From Rhizobiales bacterium CCH3-A5 (GTDB lineage Bacteria; Pseudomonadota; Alphaproteobacteria; Rhizobiales; Beijerinckiaceae), in assembly GCA_001556025.1 (NCBI GenBank), contig LSIB01000168.1:1-64000 (forward strand): DNA of 64,000 nt. The letters run 5' to 3'. Made by a program: the position numbers and the translations under genes. Positions 40,606 through 50,268 of the stretch are shown in pieces. The notes under the pieces were generated by a model, which was not told the DNA's origin, searched no databases, and was given only the letters and a program-made list of their open reading frames with translations. Position 1 is the first letter of the stretch. Each line of letters opens with the position of its first letter.

Positions 40606-41454
40606 TCAGATCGGCTCGGGCGTGAACTGATGCGACGGCGTCACGAACTCGTCCTGGGCGGCGACCGTCAGTATCTCGCGCGAGCCTGCCTCCCTCGTCC
40701 GCTTCAGCAGCCCGTAGATCGAGGCCGCGGCCTTGGCGAGCGCGGCCGCGGCCGACTGCTCGCGCAGATGATGCACGAAGAACAGCGCCGCGATCGCATC
40801 ACCCGCGCCATTGACGCTGACGTCGAGCTTGGGCGTGCGCACGCGCCATGCGCCCTGCCCGTCGGCGGCCATCAGGTCGATGGCGTCCTCGGGCGTCTCC
40901 TCGGTGACGAGCGATGTCACCAGCACCACCTTCGGCCCCGCATCGCGCAGCGCCTCGACGGCGCGGTGCGCGTCGGCGATCGTCCTGATCTGGATGTCGG
41001 TGAGCAGTTCGAGCTCGAACTGGTTGGGCGTCACGATGTCGGCCGCCGGCACCGCCTGCTCGCGCATGAATTCGGGGATGCCCGGCCGCACGAACACCCC
41101 GCGCCCGACATCGCCGATGACCGGATCGCAACAATAGACCGCCTTCGGATTGGCCGCGCGCACGCGCTCCACCGCCGACAGGATGGCGTGCCCGATATCG
41201 GCCGAGCCCATATAGCCCGAGAGGACGCCGTCGCAGGAGGGCAGCACGCCGCGCTCCGCGATGCCCTCCATTACCTCGTCGATCATGCCGCCCTCGAAGA
41301 CGCGGCCCTTCCAGGCGCCGTAGCCGGTGTGGTTGGAGAACTGCACCGTATGGATCGGCCAGACCTCGACGCCGAGACGCTGCATCGGGAAGACAGCAGA
41401 CGCATTGCCGACATGGCCATAGGCGACATGCGACTGGATGGAGAGGATGTTCAT
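40606..41454 (-). CDS. pdxY: Pyridoxal kinase
   Basis: PdxY phosphorylates pyridoxal to pyridoxal 5'-phosphate in the vitamin B6 salvage pathway. The 282-residue protein begins ILSIQSHVAYGHVGN and has the C-terminal kinase motif VNGAGDAIAALF, in which Asp is the catalytic base. It is 8 bases behind the RidA gene, so the two are one transcript, and PhzF follows it. RidA removes reactive enamines made by PLP enzymes, so the pair fits one theme. Confidence 0.95.
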   Translation of the reverse strand: MNILSIQSHVAYGHVGNASAVFPMQRLGVEVWPIHTVQFSNHTGYGAWKGRVFEGGMIDEVMEGIAERGVLPSCDGVLSGYMGSADIGHAILSAVERVRAANPKAVYCCDPVIGDVGRGVFVRPGIPEFMREQAVPAADIVTPNQFELELLTDIQIRTIADAHRAVEALRDAGPKVVLVTSLVTEETPEDAIDLMAADGQGAWRVRTPKLDVSVNGAGDAIAALFFVHHLREQSAAAALAKAAASIYGLLKRTREAGSREILTVAAQDEFVTPSHQFTPEPI

Positions 41455-41462
41455 GCTTGGAC

Positions 41463-41843
41463 TCAGGCTGCGGCTACGATCTCGATCTCGACGAGCCAGT
41501 CATCCTGCAGGAGCCCGGCGACCATCGTCGTCACCGCAGGCTTATGCTCGCCAAGCACTGCTTGTCGATAGGCCGTGGCGGGCCCGCGCATGGAGCGGTC
41601 GGCAAGAAAGGTCGTCACCTTGACGATGTTGCCGACCTCCATACCGGCCTCATTCAGGATCGCCTTGAGATTATTCCAGGCGGTCTCCAACTGCGCCTCG
41701 ATGCCATCAGGCGCACGACCATCCCGGTCGAGCCCCATCGTGCCGCTGCTGAAGAGGAACCGCGTCGGCTGGACGACTTCGACGCCATGGCAATAAGGGC
41801 CGACGGGCGTGAACATCGATGCTGGATTATGGGCTTTGAGCAT
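41463..41843 (-). CDS. RidA/YjgF family protein
   Basis: A 126-residue protein of the reactive intermediate deaminase family. It shows GPYCHGVEV, FSSGTMGLDRDG, the VKVTTFLADRS segment with the family's Arg, and a C-terminal EIEIVA. RidA hydrolyses enamine/imine intermediates released by PLP-dependent enzymes. Some family members lack the deaminase Arg, so activity is inferred. The start ATG has GAGG upstream. A terminator separates it from the binding-protein gene. Confidence 0.88.
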   Translation of the reverse strand: MLKAHNPASMFTPVGPYCHGVEVVQPTRFLFSSGTMGLDRDGRAPDGIEAQLETAWNNLKAILNEAGMEVGNIVKVTTFLADRSMRGPATAYRQAVLGEHKPAVTTMVAGLLQDDWLVEIEIVAAA

Positions 41844-41859
41844 GGCGGCCTCACAAACG

Positions 41860-41890
41860 AAAAGGGCGCCGCAGCCTAGGCCGGGCGCCC
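41860..41890 (-). terminator. Rho-independent terminator after the binding-protein gene
   Basis: On the minus strand GGGCGCCC (41890-41883) pairs with GGCGCCC (41870-41864), followed by TTTTCG. It lies 36 bases after the binding-protein stop and 17 bases before ridA, so ridA-pdxY probably has its own start of transcription or relies on read-through. Confidence 0.7.
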
Positions 41891-41925
41891 TCCTGGGAAC
41901 CAATGGAAGTTCGTGACGGAATCGA

Positions 41926-42957
41926 TCAGGAACCCGCCGCCGCCTTCTTCGCGAACGTGTCGATGAACGTCGTCTTGAGATCGACCTTCGAGGTCGCCAG
42001 TTCCGGATCGAGCAGCTTGAGCGCGTCGTACATGCTCTGCTGCGCCTCGGGGGTCGAGACACCGGTGCGCGAATAGCTCTCCAGCGAGTTTTTCACGGCC
42101 TGCAGATAGAGCGGCTTGTCGCCGAGATGGTACTCGGCCGGCACCAGATCGGCGACATCCTCCGGCTTGGCCGTCTCCAGCCACTTCAGCGACTTGACGA
42201 AGGCATTGACCAGCTTCTGCGTGGTGATCGGGTTCTTCTCCGCGAAATCGCCCTTGAGATAGAGCACGGCGGCGGGGTTGGAGCCGCCGAAGACGGCGCG
42301 CGTGCCAGCCTCGGTGCGCGTGTCGATCAGCGCCACCACGTCGCCGTCAGCCTCGAGCTTGGAGGTGACGGGGTCGAGATGCGAGATGATGTCGACCTGC
42401 TTGTTCTTCATCGCCGCGACCGCGCTCGCGCCGGCCCCGACGCCGATGATGGCGGCATCGGTCGCCTTCAGCCCGGCCTTGACCATCGCATATTGCGCGG
42501 TGAGCGAGGTCGAGGAGCCCGGCGCGGTGACGCCGATCTTCAGACCCTTGAAATCGGCCGCCGACTTGACCTTGTCGGCAAGATCCTTGCGGACGGAGAT
42601 GGTGATGCCCGGAAAGCGGCCGAGCTCGACCACGGCGCGCACGTCCTGGCCCTTGGCCTGCATGCGGATCGTGTGCTCATAGGCCCCGGTGACGACATCG
42701 ACCGAGCCGCCGATCAGCGCCTGCAGCGATTTCGCGCCGCCGCCGAAATCGTTGATCTCGACATCGAGGCCCTGCTCCTTGAAGAAGCCCTTCTTCTCCG
42801 CGACCGTCAGCGGCAGGTAATACAACAGCAGCTTGCCGCCGACGCCGAGCGTGACCTTGGGCTTTTCCGCGTTCTGGGCGAGAGCGCTCTGGGCCGAAAA
42901 GCCGAGCGTGGTGGACAGGGCAAGCGCGGCAAGCGCCATGCGGCGTGAGACGATCAT
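41926..42957 (-). CDS. NitT/TauT-type ABC transporter substrate-binding protein
   Basis: The 343-residue protein has a signal peptide with the ALAALALSTTLGFSAQSALA region. The mature protein shows LPLTVAEKKGFFKEQGLDVEI, the opening of the NMT1/THI5/TauA-like binding-protein fold. The ligand cannot be read; relatives bind taurine, sulfonates, nitrate or thiamine precursors. GGAGG lies eight bases before the ATG at 42957. It is the third gene after the ATPase and permease, with a 233-base gap holding a palindromic repeat. Confidence 0.9.
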   Translation of the reverse strand: MIVSRRMALAALALSTTLGFSAQSALAQNAEKPKVTLGVGGKLLLYYLPLTVAEKKGFFKEQGLDVEINDFGGGAKSLQALIGGSVDVVTGAYEHTIRMQAKGQDVRAVVELGRFPGITISVRKDLADKVKSAADFKGLKIGVTAPGSSTSLTAQYAMVKAGLKATDAAIIGVGAGASAVAAMKNKQVDIISHLDPVTSKLEADGDVVALIDTRTEAGTRAVFGGSNPAAVLYLKGDFAEKNPITTQKLVNAFVKSLKWLETAKPEDVADLVPAEYHLGDKPLYLQAVKNSLESYSRTGVSTPEAQQSMYDALKLLDPELATSKVDLKTTFIDTFAKKAAAGS

Positions 42958-43044
42958 CGGGCATTCCTCCGGTTGAACGATGTTGCGCCTCTTTGGAGCG
43001 CATTGGCGGTGACGATAGGCGAGATGGGCGGTGGGGGGCAACCG

Positions 43045-43174
43045 TCATCCCGTGAGCGCTGCAGCGCGAAGCGTCGCTGTCCAGATACGTGACCGCATGA
43101 CGAGCGAGGACCCGTCCTGAATACGGTCCCGCATCTGCGCGGCAGCGCTGCATGCCGCAGCGCGTGCGGGATGA
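43045..43174. repeat. Palindromic intergenic repeat
   Basis: TCATCCCG at 43045-43052 pairs with CGGGATGA at 43167-43174, with inner palindromes including GCGCTGCAGCGC at 43056-43067. It occupies the gap between permease and binding-protein genes and could stabilise or weaken expression of the distal part of the operon. The type resembles dispersed Rhizobiales palindromes but differs from the element at 8172-8285. Confidence 0.45.
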
Positions 43175-43190
43175 ACCCGCCCGCCGCCGG

Positions 43191-43982
43191 TCAAACCGTC
43201 GTCGTGGAACTCTGTGCCGGCCGCCACACCAGCAGCCGCTTTTCGACCATGGTCACGACCGCGTCGATCGCGATGACGAAAATCGTCAGGATCAGCATGC
43301 CCGAGAACACGCCCGTTACGTCGAAGACGCTTTCGGCCTCCTGGATCTTGTAGCCCAGCCCCGCTGACGAGCCGAGATATTCGCCGACCACCGCGCCGAT
43401 CAGCGCGAAGCCGACCGAGGTGTGCAGCGAGGAAAACATCCAGGTCAACGCCGAGGGCCAGTAGACGTGCCTGAACAGCTGGCGCTCGTTCATGCCGAGC
43501 ATGCGGGCGTTCGCCAGCACCGTCGGCGAGACCTCGCGCACGCCCTGATAGACGTTGAAGAAGACGATGAAGAAGACCAGCGTGAAGCCGAGCGCAACCT
43601 TCGACCAGATGCCCAAGCCGAACCAGAGTGCGAAGATCGGCGCCAGCACCACGCGCGGCAATGCGTTGGCCGCCTTGATATAAGGGTCGAACACCGCCGC
43701 CAGCAGTTCCCGCCGCGCGAAGGTGAAGCCGAAGAAAATGCCTGCGCCTGACCCGATGACGAAGGCCAGCACCGTCTCGGTCAGCGTGATGCCGATATGC
43801 CAGTAGATCTCGGTCCCGGTGAGCTGGTTCCAGGTTCGGGCGATCACGGCCGCCGGCGTCGAGAAGAAGAACTGGATCGTCTTGACGTCGCCCATGATCG
43901 GATAGGCCGTGACGACGTGCCAGACGAGCAGGAAGACGACCATGACGAGAATCTGCAGCGACAGCAGCTTGATCCGCTTCAT
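43191..43982 (-). CDS. ABC transporter permease (NitT/TauT type)
   Basis: A 263-residue membrane protein with about six spans and the EAA-loop region (TVLANARMLGMNERQLFRHVYWPSALTW in outline) that docks to the ATPase. It starts MKRIKLLSLQILVMVVFLLVW. Its ATG overlaps the stop of the upstream ATPase gene by four bases (ATGA), so they are coupled. It works with the adjacent ATPase and binding protein. Confidence 0.92.
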   Translation of the reverse strand: MKRIKLLSLQILVMVVFLLVWHVVTAYPIMGDVKTIQFFFSTPAAVIARTWNQLTGTEIYWHIGITLTETVLAFVIGSGAGIFFGFTFARRELLAAVFDPYIKAANALPRVVLAPIFALWFGLGIWSKVALGFTLVFFIVFFNVYQGVREVSPTVLANARMLGMNERQLFRHVYWPSALTWMFSSLHTSVGFALIGAVVGEYLGSSAGLGYKIQEAESVFDVTGVFSGMLILTIFVIAIDAVVTMVEKRLLVWRPAQSSTTTV

Positions 43983-44857
43983 GAGGCTGCTCCCTCGACC
44001 AGTTCGCGCCCGTCACCCATCGCATAGGCCTTCTGCACCTCGACCCGAAGCGAGGCCCAGATGTCGCGATGTATCTCGTGGAAGGATTTCTCCAACCTGA
44101 TCTCGGCGATGTCGCGCGGGCGCGGCAGCGGCACGGTGTAGTCGGCGACGATGCCGGCGGCCGGCCCGGCCGACATCACCACGACCCGGTCCGACAGCGA
44201 GATCGCCTCCTCCAGATCATGCGTCACGAAGATCAGCGCCTTGCGATCCTTCGACCAGAGATCGAGCAGAAGATTGCCCATGATCTGCCGCGTCTGCGCG
44301 TCGAGCGGCCCGAAAGGCTCGTCCATCAGCAGGATTTCCGGATCGCGGATCAGCATCTGGGCGAGGCCGACGCGCTTGCGCTGCCCGCCCGAGAGCATAT
44401 GCGGATAGCGATCGACGAAAGCGCGCAAGCCCACGCGGGCGAGCCAGTCGCGGGCGCGCTTGTCGGCCTCGGCATCCGGGACGCCCATCGGCTCCAGCGC
44501 GACCTTGACGTTTTCCAGAGCCGTCTTCCACGGCATCAGCGCATCGGCCTGGAAGAGATAGCCTGCGCGCCTGTTGAGCCCCGCCAAGGGCTGGCCGAAG
44601 ATCGTGACCGTGCCGGCCGACGGGGTCAGCAGGCCGGCCGCCGCGTTCAGCAAGGTGGACTTGCCGCAGCCAGTCGGCCCGACCACCGAGACGAACTCGC
44701 CGGCCGACACCGTCAGGTCGATTCCCGTCACGGCCTTGTAGGGCGGGCTGCCCTCGATATGGAAGGTGATGTCGAGCCCGCCGAGCGCCACGGCCGGCGC
44801 GGCGACAGACGCGTCCCCCCGCCCCGCTTCGTCATGCGGGTTGTCCTGCAACGCCAT
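43979..44857 (-). CDS. ABC transporter ATP-binding protein (NitT/TauT type)
   Basis: A 292-residue ATPase with Walker A GPTGCGKST, signature LSGGQRKRVGLAQML, Walker B ILLMDEPF and the His loop VTHDLEEA. The ATG at 44857 gives a normal N-terminus; an in-frame start at 45028 would add a 57-residue Arg/Pro tail and is rejected. First gene of the transport operon; divergent from the DedA gene. Confidence 0.93.
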   Translation of the reverse strand: MALQDNPHDEAGRGDASVAAPAVALGGLDITFHIEGSPPYKAVTGIDLTVSAGEFVSVVGPTGCGKSTLLNAAAGLLTPSAGTVTIFGQPLAGLNRRAGYLFQADALMPWKTALENVKVALEPMGVPDAEADKRARDWLARVGLRAFVDRYPHMLSGGQRKRVGLAQMLIRDPEILLMDEPFGPLDAQTRQIMGNLLLDLWSKDRKALIFVTHDLEEAISLSDRVVVMSAGPAAGIVADYTVPLPRPRDIAEIRLEKSFHEIHRDIWASLRVEVQKAYAMGDGRELVEGAAS

Positions 44858-45042
44858 GAAGCCGTTTCCCCGATGGCGGCGTTCGGGCATGCGCCACGTC
44901 GGCCGCTCTTTCTGATCGCTGTTCGCCGGCAGGATAGTCAGCGGGCGTTGCCGTGGGAACCGCAATTTCGTCGCAGCCGGCAATTGCGCAACGGCGCTGG
45001 TCCGGCGATAAGCCCTCGCTGCCATCAAGGATTCCCCCGCCG

Positions 45043-45567
45043 ATGCATCAACTCGAACTCTGGATGCATTGGCTCGTCGAGTTCATGCGCGCGAACCAGC
45101 AATGGGCACTGCCGATCGTCTTCCTCGTCGCCTTCGCCGAGTGCGTCGCGGTGCTGTCCTGGCTGGTGCCCGCAACTGTCTTCTTCACGGCCTTCGGCGC
45201 CGTCGCGGGGGCCTCAGGCCTCAATCTGCTTCCGCTGTCCGTGGCTGCGACGGTGGGCGCGGCGATGGGCTTCTGGGTGTCGTACTGGGTCGGGCTGATC
45301 CTCGGACCCCGCGTCTCCGACTACTGGCCGCTCAACAAGAACCCGCAGATGCTCGAACGCGGCCATGCCTTCTTCGAGAAATGGGGCGTGCTCAGCATCC
45401 TGATCGGCCATTTCTTCGGGCCGCTGCGTGCCGTGATCGCGATCGTCGCCGGCATCGTGAAGATGCCGTTCTGGCCGTTCCAGATCGCCAACTGGACGGC
45501 GTCTGCCGCCTGGGGCTTCAGCCTGCTCTATGGGGCAGGCCGCCTCGCCGAGTTCATGACGCGCTGA
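45043..45567 (+). CDS. DedA family membrane protein
   Basis: A 174-residue DedA/SNARE-associated protein with hydrophobic spans and the typical FGPLRAVIAIVAGIVKMP motif near the C-terminus. DedA proteins are flippases or transporters for membrane lipids or ions needed for envelope integrity. The ATG at 45043 has AAGGA upstream; an in-frame ATG at 44953 is rejected. It is followed 208 bases on by the ComEA-like gene. Confidence 0.88.
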   Translation: MHQLELWMHWLVEFMRANQQWALPIVFLVAFAECVAVLSWLVPATVFFTAFGAVAGASGLNLLPLSVAATVGAAMGFWVSYWVGLILGPRVSDYWPLNKNPQMLERGHAFFEKWGVLSILIGHFFGPLRAVIAIVAGIVKMPFWPFQIANWTASAAWGFSLLYGAGRLAEFMTR

Positions 45568-45775
45568 GCGCCAGCATAACGCTTCGATGAACGGCGGCCT
45601 CACGCACCGTTCAGCCGCGCGGACCGATCCTCCGATCAGCGCGTCGGGAGCCTGTCACCATCCGGTGGCAGCCTGGCGCGACCGGCGACGGCGCCATGCG
45701 TCCGGCCGGGTCGACAGGCGGGCCCGGCGCCTGATCGACAGCCATCATCCGGGATGGATTTTGGGGGATACCAGA

Positions 45776-46156
45776 ATGATCAAGCGTCTCGTCAGCGGCT
45801 TCGCGATCCTCGCCATAACCGCCGGCCCGGTTTTCGCACAGGCCACAGCTCCCGCCGCGCCAACCGCACCGGCCCGCCCGGCAGCTCCGGCCACAGCCCC
45901 CGCTCCGGCGGCCGCCCAGCCTGCCCGCCCGGCTGCTCCCGTCGCCGCCCAGCCCGCGGCGGTCGTCAAGAAGGTCAACATCAACACCGCCACCGCCGCC
46001 GAACTCGACACGCTGAAGGGTATAGGCGACGCCCGCGCCAAAAAGATCATCGAGGAGCGCGCCAAGGCGAAGTTCAGGAACTTCGACGATCTGGTGAAGC
46101 GCAACATCCTTCCGGCCAATGTCGAGGCCGAGATCAAGGACAAGATCAGCTTCTGA
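45776..46156 (+). CDS. ComEA-like exported helix-hairpin-helix protein
   Basis: The 126-residue protein has a signal peptide (MIKRLVSGFAILAITAGPVFAQ), an Ala/Pro-rich linker of about 45 residues, and a C-terminal double helix-hairpin-helix (VNINTATAAELDTLKGIGDARAKKII) that binds DNA. ComEA-type proteins hold incoming DNA in the periplasm during transformation; no other competence genes are here, so that role is inferred. GGGGGAT precedes the ATG. A strong terminator follows. Confidence 0.85.
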   Translation: MIKRLVSGFAILAITAGPVFAQATAPAAPTAPARPAAPATAPAPAAAQPARPAAPVAAQPAAVVKKVNINTATAAELDTLKGIGDARAKKIIEERAKAKFRNFDDLVKRNILPANVEAEIKDKISF

Positions 46157-46191
46157 CGCGCGCGTCGCCGGACGGCGGCTTTGGCCACGCA

Positions 46192-46221
46192 AAGGCCCGG
46201 CGGATCGCACCGCCGGGCCTT
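46192..46221 (+). terminator. Strong bidirectional terminator
   Basis: A perfect 12-base stem AAGGCCCGGCGG/CCGCCGGGCCTT with a six-base loop (46204-46209). It follows the ComEA-like gene and faces the minus-strand 34-residue ORF, so it can end both. Confidence 0.75.
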
Positions 46222-46259
46222 ATGTGTTACCGTCGCGCTTTGCCGTCATCGGCATCGCG

Positions 46260-46364
46260 TCAGATATGGACCAGTCCGAAAACCACGGCTGACGTCAGTG
46301 CGAAGGACGCGCCCATGGCGAGCCAGGCGACGGCCTGCGGGTCGAGCTGTTTGAGATGTGGCAT
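46260..46364 (-). CDS. Very small single-span membrane protein (34 aa)
   Basis: The predicted protein begins MPHLKQLDPQ and continues with a hydrophobic helix of about 20 residues ending in LVHI. GAGGAGG lies eight bases before the ATG, unusually strong, which is the main support. It is too short for usual gene finders. It is the last of three small membrane-protein genes in a row on this strand. Confidence 0.6.
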   Translation of the reverse strand: MPHLKQLDPQAVAWLAMGASFALTSAVVFGLVHI

Positions 46365-46402
46365 GCCACCCTCCTCAAGTTGCAAACTGGAAATCCGTCG
46401 CG

Positions 46403-46645
46403 TCAGAGCGGGATGATCCCGACCAGTATTCCGGCCAGCACCGCAAGCACGAGGCTGACACCCAGCACGAGCGCCACCGGCTTTCCGAGGAAACCGCCAC
46501 GAGCCTCGACAGGCGTCTCGACGGTCGGGCCATCATCGACCTGATTGAGCTGGCTCGGCTCGACACGGGGCCGCTGCGTCGAGGGTGCGTGGCCCGCCTG
46601 GCCGCCTTGCGCACTGTCGATGGGACGTTGCTGTTGATCGATCAT
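46403..46645 (-). CDS. Small membrane protein (80 aa)
   Basis: A polar, Gln-rich N-terminal 50 residues is followed by one C-terminal membrane span (ALVLGVSLVLAVLAGILVG). GGGAG precedes the ATG. No family is known to me. Its layout, with a cytoplasmic head and C-terminal anchor, repeats that of the next gene upstream. Confidence 0.65.
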   Translation of the reverse strand: MIDQQQRPIDSAQGGQAGHAPSTQRPRVEPSQLNQVDDGPTVETPVEARGGFLGKPVALVLGVSLVLAVLAGILVGIIPL

Positions 46646-46727
46646 GATCGGTACTCCCTGTTTCCTTCCGCCGCAGGCATGGTCGCGGGTCTTTGCCGGC
46701 GCGCGCCTCGAGCTGTGGAGGGGCGCG

Positions 46728-46922
46728 TCAGCCGGTCAGACCGAAGAAAGTGTTGGCCATCAGCGCCAGAGCGAGCCCGCCGAGCAGGAAGGTCAGGAGT
46801 GGCCAGTCCTTGCCGTCATCCTGCTGGATGACATTGACGCGCTGCGCCTCGTCCTGAACATGGTTAGACCAGGCTTCGCGCGCCGCCCTCTCCCGCACCG
46901 TCAAGTCCTGCTCCCGGTTCAT
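46728..46922 (-). CDS. Small tail-anchored membrane protein (64 aa)
   Basis: A charged N-terminus (NREQDLTVRERAAREAW) is followed by a C-terminal span (LLTFLLGGLALALMANTFFG). GGGAGG lies six bases before the ATG at 46922, which decides it over the ATG at 46937. The best EcfG promoter match in the window lies upstream, so it is probably stress-induced. Family unknown. Confidence 0.7.
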   Translation of the reverse strand: MNREQDLTVRERAAREAWSNHVQDEAQRVNVIQQDDGKDWPLLTFLLGGLALALMANTFFGLTG

Positions 46923-46962
46923 CGTCGCCTCCCGCATGAGCCCGTCTGCTTCTGGCCATGAG

Positions 46963-46987
46963 AACGCCCCAATTAACCAAGGGTTCC
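46963..46987 (-). promoter_or_regulatory. EcfG-type promoter, exact consensus
   Basis: On the minus strand GGAAC (46987-46983), 16 bases, CGTT (46966-46963). This is an exact match to GGAAC-N16-CGTT. It lies 41 bases before the 64-residue membrane protein gene. Confidence 0.65.
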
Positions 46988-47013
46988 CGTTGCACAGGCG
47001 AGGACGCGAAAAC

Positions 47014-47041
47014 GAAAAAGCGGGCGCCTTTCGGCGCCCGC
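47014..47041 (-). terminator. Rho-independent terminator of ilvC
   Basis: On the minus strand GCGGGCGCC/GGCGCCCGC (47041-47033 and 47028-47020) with loop GAAA, followed by TTTTTCG. It lies 28 bases after ilvC. Confidence 0.85.
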
Positions 47042-47068
47042 CTTCCCTTTGCAGCTCGAGAGACCGGA

Positions 47069-48798
<1,730 letters not shown>

Positions 48799-48823
48799 GA
48801 TCGCAATCTGCCGCGGAATTTGG

Positions 48824-48841
48824 CCGTACCGTACGTTACGG
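48824..48841. promoter_or_regulatory. Candidate TetR operator
   Basis: CCGTA (48824-48828) and TACGG (48837-48841) form an inverted repeat with an eight-base spacer. It lies in the short divergent gap between the TetR gene and DUF924, the usual place for an autoregulated TetR site. Confidence 0.45.
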
Positions 48842-48947
48842 TTCGGCTGCGTAGCGCACGACACCCAAGAACGCAAGAGCCTTGCGGGCGGGCAGGCGCG
48901 ACCACATTTCGCCCCCACCCAGGAATTGGCGCGAGAAGGACCAGGCG

Positions 48948-49496
48948 ATGCCGACGACCGTTACGATCGATGAGGTCCTATGCTTCTGGCGCGCGGCCGG
49001 CCCCGAAAAATGGTTCGCCAAGGACGATGCATTCGACGCCGATATCCGCAATCGCTTCTTCGCCGCGCATGAGGCTGCTGCCCGCGGCGAGCTTGCGGGT
49101 TGGGACAATACGCCCGAGGGCGTCTACGCCCTGCTGATCCTGCTCGACCAGTTCCCGCGCAACCTGTTCCGGGGATCGCCGCGCGCCTTCGCCACCGATG
49201 CGCAGGCGCTGATGATCGCCGAACGCGCCATCGCGAGAGGGTTCGACAAGGCGATCGACGTGCCCGAGCGACGCTTCATCTACATGCCGTTCATGCACGC
49301 CGAGGACCTGGCGCACCAGGAGCGCTGCATCGCGCTGTGCGAGGCGTCCGACGATCCCGAGGGTGTCAAATTCGCAGTGATCCACCGCGACATCATCCGC
49401 GACTTCGGTCGCTTCCCACATCGCAACACTGTGCTGGGGCGCCAGACGACGCCGCAGGAGCAGGAGTTTCTCGACGAGGGCGGCTTTCGCGGCTGA
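48948..49496 (+). CDS. DUF924 family protein
   Basis: A 182-residue alpha-helical protein with VLCFWRAAGPEKWFAKDDAFDADIRNRF in outline, LDQFPRNLFRG, and YMPFMHAEDLAHQERC, typical of DUF924 (tetratricopeptide-like). The function is unknown. AAGGA precedes the ATG at 48948; an in-frame start at 48882 is rejected. It is divergent from TetR and may share its operator. Confidence 0.85.
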   Translation: MPTTVTIDEVLCFWRAAGPEKWFAKDDAFDADIRNRFFAAHEAAARGELAGWDNTPEGVYALLILLDQFPRNLFRGSPRAFATDAQALMIAERAIARGFDKAIDVPERRFIYMPFMHAEDLAHQERCIALCEASDDPEGVKFAVIHRDIIRDFGRFPHRNTVLGRQTTPQEQEFLDEGGFRG

Positions 49497-49505
49497 GCGG
49501 GCGCG

Positions 49506-49715
49506 TCAGCCGCCGGCCTGCTGGCTTGCCATGCGCTGCACGAAAAGTGCGGCGGCGGTCAGGACGAAGCCCGCCCACCAGAGCGGCGAACGCAGGCTTC
49601 TACCGCTGCCCACCGCTTCGGGAGGCGTGCGGCCCGAGACGCGCTGGATGATCGGCCAGACGAAGCACGACAAGCCGAGGATGCCGAGACCGAGAGCGAT
49701 ATGGTTGAGGCTCAT
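49506..49715 (-). CDS. Small membrane protein (69 aa)
   Basis: Two hydrophobic spans (IALGLGILGLSCFVWPII and LWWAGFVLTAAALFV) joined by a short polar loop. The family is not identified. It follows ilvN on the same strand with 16 bases between, so it may be the last gene of that operon. No strong ribosome site is seen before the ATG at 49715. Confidence 0.6.
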   Translation of the reverse strand: MSLNHIALGLGILGLSCFVWPIIQRVSGRTPPEAVGSGRSLRSPLWWAGFVLTAAALFVQRMASQQAGG

Positions 49716-49731
49716 CGCAGCCGCCGACTCA

Positions 49732-50268
49732 TCACATCGCCTCCGCCCCACGGCTCATGGCGGCGATGCCGGTGCGTGAGACCTCCGTCAGTCCCACCAC
49801 GGTCATCAGCTTGATGAAGCGCTCGATCTCGTCGGTCGAGCCGGTCAACTCGAAGACGAAGGAGGTCAGCGAGGCGTCGAGCGTGCGGGCTCCGAAGGCG
49901 GCAGCCAGCCGCATCGCCTCGACGCGGTGCTCGCCCTTGCCCACGACCTTGACCAGCGCGAGTTCGCGCTCCAGCGCCTCGCCCTGCAAGGTCAGGTCGA
50001 CGACGCGATGGACCGGAACAAGCCTGTCGAGATGGGCCTTGATCTGGTCGATGATATGAGCTGTGCCCGACGTCACGACGGTGATGCGCGAGATGTGCTT
50101 CTCGTGTTCGGTCTCGGATACGGTCAGGCTCTCGATGTTGTAGCCACGCCCGGAGAACAGCCCGGCGATCCGCGCCAGCACGCCCGGCTCGTTGTCGACT
50201 GTCACGGCCAGCGTATGCCGCGCGATCGGCTGGTTTTGCGGTGCGGTCGGATAATGCGTCGTGTTCAT
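49732..50268 (-). CDS. ilvN: Acetolactate synthase small (regulatory) subunit
   Basis: IlvN binds IlvB and gives valine feedback. The 178-residue protein has an N-terminal ACT domain (LAVTVDNEPGVLARIAGLFSGRGYNIESL in outline) and a C-terminal AHAS-ACT-like domain. The rhizobial type is of this length. Its ATG overlaps the GST gene stop by four bases. It is separated from ilvB by a racemase and a GST. Confidence 0.94.
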   Translation of the reverse strand: MNTTHYPTAPQNQPIARHTLAVTVDNEPGVLARIAGLFSGRGYNIESLTVSETEHEKHISRITVVTSGTAHIIDQIKAHLDRLVPVHRVVDLTLQGEALERELALVKVVGKGEHRVEAMRLAAAFGARTLDASLTSFVFELTGSTDEIERFIKLMTVVGLTEVSRTGIAAMSRGAEAM

